Shown here one piece after another: positions 57,879 to 64,000 of a DNA stretch of 64,000 nucleotides (its first letter is position 1; each line of letters starts with the position of its first letter). A program made the translations under genes and the position numbers. The notes beneath the pieces are model-generated. The model saw only the letters and a program-made list of their open reading frames with translations. It ran no database searches and was not told the DNA's origin. Source of the stretch: Peromyscus leucopus (taxonomy: Eukaryota; Chordata; Mammalia; Rodentia; Cricetidae); contig NC_051073.1 of the NCBI RefSeq assembly GCF_004664715.2, positions 63,416,379-63,480,378 of the forward strand, written 5' to 3'.

Positions 57879-58209
57879 TTTAATATATATATTTTATTTT
57901 ACAATACCATTCAGTTCTACATATCAGCCACGGGTTCCCCTATTCTCCCCCCTCCCATCCCCTCCCTTACCTCCAGCCTACCCCCCATTCCCACCTCCTC
58001 CAGGACAAGTCCTTCCCCGAGGACTGTGATCAACTTGGTAGACTCAGTCCAGGCAGGTCCAGTCCCTTCCTCCCAGATTGAGCCAAGTGTCCCTGCATAA
58101 GCTCCAGGTTTCAAACAGCCAACTCATGCAATGAGCACAGGACTTGGTCCCACTGCCTAGTTGCCTCCCAAACTGATCAAGCCAATCAACTGTCTCACCT
58201 ATTCAGAGG
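57879..58209 (-). mobile_element. Second, shorter L1 3'-UTR insertion
   Basis: Nearly the same 3' UTR as the neighbouring L1, but flanked by its own 16-bp duplication CAAAGCACATCTTTTT (57,863-57,878 and 58,210-58,225). So it is an independent insertion 60 bp away, not a tandem copy. Confidence 0.93.
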
Positions 58210-58421
58210 CAAAGCACATCTTTTTAGATCTTTCCTTCTATTCTTGGATCTCAGCATAGCAGTAGGAATTCTATATGTGGTTTCTGTTAGAACATCTTAT
58301 GTTCAGACAATTAGTATAATTGGAAAGCCAATTGCCAATTATCACTCAGCTTTTTAGTATAACTGTTTCTAACTCAAAGGCTTACTTAATGGCTGACAAT
58401 TTTGTATGGGAAGTATATTTA

Positions 58422-58563
58422 TTTTTGGTTTTTCTGAGATGGTTTCTCTGTGTACCCATGACTGTCCTGGAACTTGCTCTGTAGACCAGGCTGGCCTCAA
58501 ACTCCATCTGCTTCTACCTCCCAAGTGCTGGGGTTAAAGGTGTGCGCCATCACTGCCTGACTT
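58422..58563 (-). repeat. B1 SINE
   Basis: GGTTTTTCTGAGATGGTTTC to CGCCATCACTGCCTGAC. Confidence 0.85.
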
Positions 58564-58734
58564 GGATGCGGAGTAATAAAGCATGGCCTGTGGAATAGGG
58601 GAAGGGGCTGTAACTAGCTTTAAATCTTAAAGAGCAGAGCTGAGTGGGGAGCCTGTAATGGCAGCTGGGTCACTGCTCCTTAAGGTCAGTTTGTGACAAC
58701 TCAGTGACTAATCTCACAAACAATACAATCAAGA

Positions 58735-58885
58735 GGCCCAGTGGGCAAAGGTACTGCCTTCAAGACTAGAGATGTCTGGGACCCACATGGAGGAAGGGGA
58801 TTGATTCCTCCAAGCTGTCCTCCGACCCCCACTCAAGTGCCCTGACACTTGCACACCCACACGAAATAAATGTAACTTTTCAACC
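58735..58885 (+). repeat. B3-like SINE
   Basis: GCCCAGTGGGCAAAGGTACT, TCCTCCAAGCTGTCCTCCGA and an ACGAAATAAATGTAA tail. Confidence 0.65.
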
Positions 58886-58889
58886 TCTT

Positions 58890-60210
58890 TATACAGGAAC
58901 TACGCACACACTTGCAACCAACAGGTTTACAAAGGCCAGCATGAGGTCAGTTCCTTCATGGAGCTCAGCTCTGGGAAGCAACAGCGCTGCTCACTATCCT
59001 TTCAGATTGTTAGCCTCAGAATGTGGCTCTTACAGACACCATCTGGGTCTCACCTCACCAGTGCATCTGCAAATCAGATTACGAATAGGGCCGAGATGGG
59101 CAGGTTAATGCCATATAAGGCTACACCAGGCTGCAAGGCCTGGAAAACAACAGGACAGACAGATGTTCCATTCTCAGGGGTACGGAGGTGGGACCCTGAG
59201 ACAGAAAAGGAAGTTACGACAACAGGATTTGAAGGAAAGGAAAGGGGGAAGACAGGCCCAGCAGGCCAGCTGTTTTCCAGTCTTCTTTAGAGAAACTGAC
59301 TAATCCTCCTCTACTGACAGAACAGAGCACGGTCTTTTAATTGAAGGACGGAAAAAAGGAAGTTCCAAGGGCTGAAAGAAACACCAGTCACCTGAGAGGA
59401 AGTGTGGGTGTTTTTTCCTTCCTTGGTATAAAAATACTGAAAACTTGAGCCCACTCAAGCTAGGCTTCGTTTCCAGCGCACTGAAACTGCCTTTGGTTTT
59501 CAGTGGCTGACTCTAATGAACACCTGTCTCTTTCTTCTCCACATTGTATGTAGCTGATTCTTGAACATCCCTCCTCAGTTCCCTGGCACCTCACGGGCAC
59601 CTCCCCTCCCTCCCTAACCGTACCTCCTGGACAGTTCTTTACAGGGTGATCCTTAGGCTTTGGCCCTTCTTGACTTCCCCTCCAGGGAAGAACCTCCTTC
59701 ACTCTCGGATCTAACTCCAGCTCACCTCTCCTTCTAGGTTCATTCTTGTGTCCAGTTTCCTGTGTGATGCCTATAATCGGAAGTTAACGCCTGGAGAAAA
59801 AGTGTGCTCTTACCAATCATGTCTGATGCATTCAGCAAGGTGCCCACCTGCCAGAAACTGAGGTTTTCCCACCATCCCAGATCCAACTGCAAGCTCCATT
59901 TTCTACCTCCCAATGCCTCTCAACTGCACATTACTCTCCAATCCACCCCCTACACTCAAATGCCACAAACCCAGCTCTCAGAACCTCAACTTCTCGTTCC
60001 CTCTCCATAGTCTTTGCATTTATTCTCCTGCTCCTAGATTAGCTGTCAACCTTCAGTGTGAACATGAATTCGCCAACATGCTATCTACCCCACCCCCCTT
60101 TCCTAGACTGGATACTAAACCTTCAACAGGGTAGATGGAACTCTACCAATACTAATCCCTATCCTCTCAATATTCCAGGGAAAACAAAATCCCCAACTGG
60201 TTCCTTTTCT
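58890..60210. other. Long unique intergenic interval
   Basis: 1.3 kb with no SINE. The plus strand is pyrimidine-rich from 59,460 to 60,180. Short open frames lack splice or start context. It could hold an old, unrecognised element; no gene is supported. Confidence 0.4.
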
Positions 60211-60214
60211 ATCT

Positions 60215-60388
60215 TTTTTAAAAAAGATTTATTAATTGTCTATGGTGCTGTATCTCCACGTACAACTATATGCCAGAAGAGGGCATCATATCCCCTTATA
60301 GATAGCTGTGAGCCATCATGTGGGTGCTGGGAATTGAACTCAGGACCTCTGGAAGAGCTCTTAACCGCTGAGCCAGCTCTATAGCTCC
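60215..60388 (-). repeat. B2 SINE
   Basis: TTAAAAAAGATTTATTAATT to CCGCTGAGCCAGCTCTATAG; lost the GCAGCCAGTG part near the head. Confidence 0.83.
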
Positions 60389-60487
60389 ATGTTCCTATTC
60401 ATACCTTAGTAAAATCTTTGGTTTCACCCATTCCTTGAGGACAGGGACTATGTTACTTTACCATCTTCATACATTTTTTTTTTGTTC

Positions 60488-60855
60488 ACATTTTTAAAGA
60501 TTTATTTTTATGTGCATTGGTGTTTTGCCTGCTTGTGTGTTTGTGTGAGGGTGCCAGATCTCCTGGAACTCGTGATCAGACAGTTGTGAGCTGCCTTGTG
60601 GGTGCTGGGAATTGAACCAGGGTCCCCTGGTTAAGAGCACTGGCTGTTCTTTCTTTTTTTTTTTTTTGGTTTTCGAGACAGGGTTTCTCTGCGTAGCTTT
60701 GCGCCTTTCCTGGAACTCACCTGGTAGCCCAGGCTGGCCTCGAACTCACAGAGATCCGCCTGCCTTTGCCTCCCGAGTGCTGGGATTAAAGGCGTGCGCC
60801 ACCACCGCCCGGCGGCTGTTCTTTCTTAATCATTGAGCTATCTCTTCAATCCCCT
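60488..60855 (-). repeat. B2 SINE split by a B1
   Basis: The left arm ends CTGGCTGTTCTTTCTT and the right arm resumes GGCTGTTCTTTCTTAATC; a B1 lies between at 60,656-60,813. Confidence 0.88.
60656..60813 (-). repeat. B1 SINE nested in a B2
   Basis: Near consensus; 14-bp duplication GGCTGTTCTTTCTT at 60,642-60,655 and 60,814-60,827. Confidence 0.95.
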
Positions 60856-60859
60856 GCTG

Positions 60860-61735
60860 TTCCCTTTTTGAGATAAGGTTTCGTTCTGTAGCCCAGGCTG
60901 GCCTTCAATTTACAGCAATCCTCCTGTTTCAGCCTTCAAAATGCAGGGATCACAGGTGTTTTGGAATGTGGCAAGTCTGGCACTTCGCGACACTAACAGT
61001 CCAAATAAAGGAGAAGCACAAACTGACCCTTGGTGAGTTAGGCAAAACCACAATGCCTATTGTACAACATGATCACATCTCCTGACTTTTTGCCCACTTA
61101 GTAATTATTTTCCCTTCATTTGTTTAAATGGAGTCTTTAGTTTGTTTTTTGAAGTAAGATCTAATGTAGCCCAGGCAGGCCTCAAACTTGGTATGTAGCT
61201 AAAGATGACCCTGGACTACTGATGTCTCCACCTCTAAGTGTTAGCATTACAAGCAGACACCACCATACATACCCACCTTAGCTGATTTTAGTCATTATTA
61301 TTGGTGTGAAAGAGTAAACACTTCATTGCCCAAATTTGTGAAATATATAATTGTACTTTCAAGGCTCACAGCTAACCCAGTGCTTTCCTAACACTGTAAT
61401 CCAAAAGTTCACTTTATTACTAAGAATGGAGCAAAAACAAGGGCAAAGAGCATCTGACAAATACAAACTAACCCTTGTTAATCAAAACTAAGCGTCTTAG
61501 TTTTTTATTTGTTGATTTTTTTTGGCTTGGTTTTTTAAGACAGTATCTCTCTATGTAGCCCTGGCTGTCCTGGAACCTGATATGAAGACCAGCTTGGAAT
61601 TAAAGGCATACTCGACCATGCCCAGTTGTTTTTTGAGAGAGGGTTTCATGTTGCCCTGGCTAACCTTGAACTTGCGATGTAGCCCAAGCTGGCTTTGAAC
61701 ACCTGATCCTCCTGCCTCAAAGTAATGAGAAACCA
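60860..61735 (-). repeat. Series of old B1-like fragments
   Basis: Recognisable at 60,860-60,960 (GTTTCGTTCTGTAGCCCAGG), 61,140-61,275 and twice in 61,520-61,730 (CAGTATCTCTCTATGTAGCC; GAGAGGGTTTCATGTTGCCC). This is the last repeat-rich block before the probable 3' UTR. Confidence 0.65.
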
Positions 61736-61861
61736 AGTTTTAAAAATATAACTTAAGTGCCTCAAACATGAGAATTTAAGGACAAACTTTTGTAATCTGA
61801 ATTATATGAATGAAAAGTAGTATCTGTTACTTGACAAAAACAATGACAAAAAAAAACTAAT

Positions 61862-64000
61862 ACTGAAAAGTTTTTGCTTTTATTTCCAAGATCAAATATT
61901 ACAACAGGACATTTACATGTATTTATAAAAAAATGCAGCAGTTGAATTTCTAGATCAGAGGTTTCCTGGAATTTGGTCCCTCTCTCAGCACAGTGAGCTG
62001 ATGTCTTCAAAAGACTTCTTCATTCCCCTCCCCCCCACCACTGCCCCACCCCCCACCCGAACTCAAGTTGCATTATTAATATAAAGCAACTGGGTACAAC
62101 ACATCGAATATTCACAATTTGGTACAGCCCAAACCAGGAAATCATCAACAGAGAAATCCTGACTTCAGAAAGCATTTGCCTATAGCCTATGTGTGTCCAT
62201 GGAAACATCACAGCCAGGTGTCTAACACGCCCCACACTCAGAGCACACGGGGTCGTGTGCTTTAGCCAGCAGTTAGAGCTCTCCTGCCTCCTCCACATGC
62301 CTTCTGACTTCAGACTTCCCCTAGCACCTTTACAATCACCACATACTCGGGAGGGCCCTTCACTAACACTTCAGTGGTCTCAAAACCTTCATTCCAATTT
62401 GGGGAAGCATTCTAACAATAAATCATCTCCTAGTACTGTGGAATCGATGCCCAGAAACCTGGAAACCCCACAGGCACATTAGGGAGCACTGGCCGGAAAC
62501 CACCACAGGAAGTAGCTCTGTCCACTATGTTCTTGGATTCAGCAACAAGCTGAACTCCAGATTCAATTCAGAGCCTGTTCTTTATTAAGAATTCAAATCT
62601 CAGTAAGACCACCACTGTGTCCAGGGCAAACTGAGCACACAAACAGCCCAGGAAATACCTACACACTGTGTTAAGAACTGCTAGAAAAACACTTGTAAAG
62701 CAAATACCCCAAACTGACTTCAATTACCTCTTGATAAGACAAGAAGTGAGGTTTGGAAAAAGACATGAGAGACATGTTTAAAACACAATTAGTGAAGACA
62801 TGCCAGAACTGGGCATCCCAGAGGACTCTTAATGCATTGTTCAAACTGAACTTACAAAACATGCAAAGCTCACAAACATTCCTCAAGTTTCCACAGGACA
62901 ACACTTTCTAGAAAAAGGACTTGCTTAATAGTTGAGGAAAACAAAAAAAGACGTCTAGATGCTTAGAATTTGTTAATAACCAACAGAAAAACTGTTTGGA
63001 AAAAAATAATTCTCAAGAGTGAAAAACTTATGTCCAATATTCACGTCAAACTTGGACAGAAGCCCCCAAGCCTGCATCTCATGTCAGCATCAAACAGCAC
63101 TCATCTCCCCACATCTGAGGCTTGCGGCTACCTCACGGCTGTCGGGTCTACAAACAGCCTTTATGACCTCGAGGAGTAGACCTAGAAAATAAGGTCCAAG
63201 TCCGCAAAGGGCAAGACAAGCAGCTCCCCCACAGGCTTGTCACTCATGGATGAGAAGTGGAGGCCACTGGCTACTTTCACTGATTAGCTGGTAAAACAGG
63301 GGGCTCTCTGGAGGCAGCAGAATATCAACACAGTTAAGGGTATTTGATTATAGTTTCATGAGCCTATTTGTATTTTGAATCATATCACTTAGCATTTATT
63401 GATATTTTCCATTGTTAAGAAAACAGCAGCTGTGAGAAAAGCACACCATAAACTCCTTTTCTGAAAACAAGGTATCCAACTGAATATAAATATTCTAATG
63501 TCATTAGCTTGAAATTCATCCTGGGGACACATACTGTAACACACAGGGAGGAAACCAGGACAAGAGTGAATGGTTCCCTATTAGTTAAGAGTCCCACAGG
63601 AGCCCACGAATAAAAGTAAAAATAACGGATTCTGAGAAAGGGAAAATTCAACTTCGGGTCAGAACTTATCTCACTTAAAACAGTCCCCAGTTTTTAGTGA
63701 TCACTAAGTGCCTCTCCCTATCCTAGTTTAAAAGCTGTTCTTGGTCATGCTGGAGATCCAACCCAAGGTCCTGAATACACACCAGCCTAGAGATTCCTTT
63801 CTGGTGGAGACAGGTGATTAGGCGTTACCTGTTGTTCCAGTTGACTCTTCTTCCCACTGGAAAACCAAGTCACCTTGTAAGGCATATAAAATCTTAGAGC
63901 AATTTAATTGCTAGAAGCGCAAGGATGTAACTTCCCATACTTATAATGTGATTGTTCTTAGGCAATATACCTCATTGGTATATTCACACCTCTAATTATG
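61862..64000 (-). other. Ubxn7: Probable 3' UTR of the upstream gene (Ubxn7 by synteny)
   Basis: About 2.1 kb of AT-rich sequence with almost no SINE insertions, in a window where they occur every few hundred bases. No coding frame is seen. Minus-strand AATAAA signals occur at 61,884-61,879, 62,586-62,581 and 63,401-63,396; the first would be the distal end. Ubxn7 is placed here only because it precedes Tm4sf19 in human and mouse and has a long 3' UTR. A B4/ID-like scrap sits near 63,740-63,800. Confidence 0.45.
61879..61884 (-). terminator. Candidate distal poly(A) signal (Ubxn7)
   Basis: AATAAA on the minus strand at the point where SINE-free sequence gives way, to the left, to repeat-rich sequence. 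Confidence 0.4.

Overview
This is a rodent nuclear genome window, most likely from a cricetid (hamster, vole or deer-mouse group). Every protein-coding signal is a spliced vertebrate exon. Most of the rest is murid/cricetid SINEs: B1 with the 'AAAGGCGCAAAGCTACACAG' type of body seen in cricetid genomes, B2, B3, B4 and ID. There are also one young 5'-truncated L1, LTR fragments and long dinucleotide repeats. The exact species cannot be read from the sequence.

All recognised genes lie on the minus strand and match the block known from human 3q29 and mouse chromosome 16 (UBXN7 - TM4SF19 - DYNLT2B - PCYT1A in transcription order). From right to left: 61.86-64.0 kb is a SINE-free block that looks like the 3' UTR of an upstream gene, by synteny Ubxn7. 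Tm4sf19 follows, with four coding exons at 43.68-40.96 kb plus a possible 5' UTR exon at 50.8 kb. A 500-N assembly gap (36,058-36,557) has a CpG-island edge on its right. Pcyt1a coding exons 2 to 8 lie at 22.02-0.095 kb. Its last exon, encoding the phosphorylated tail, is beyond the left edge.

The seven Pcyt1a exons join in frame to exactly 299 codons. They cover the nuclear-localisation N terminus, the whole cytidylyltransferase catalytic domain (HSGH and RTEGISTS motifs) and the first part of membrane-binding domain M. Pcyt1a is the rate-limiting enzyme of the CDP-choline route to phosphatidylcholine. Tm4sf19 encodes a four-pass L6-family membrane protein. They are neighbours and are not known to act in one pathway.

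Dynlt2b, expected between Tm4sf19 and Pcyt1a, was not found; it may sit in the gap. The oddities most worth checking are a stop codon of Tm4sf19 that overlaps a good splice donor, an unexplained exon-like open stretch at 39.3 kb, a 9 x 56 bp minisatellite that grew out of a B1 element, and two places where two SINEs share one pair of target-site duplications. I found no new gene system; this is a normal, repeat-rich mammalian locus.
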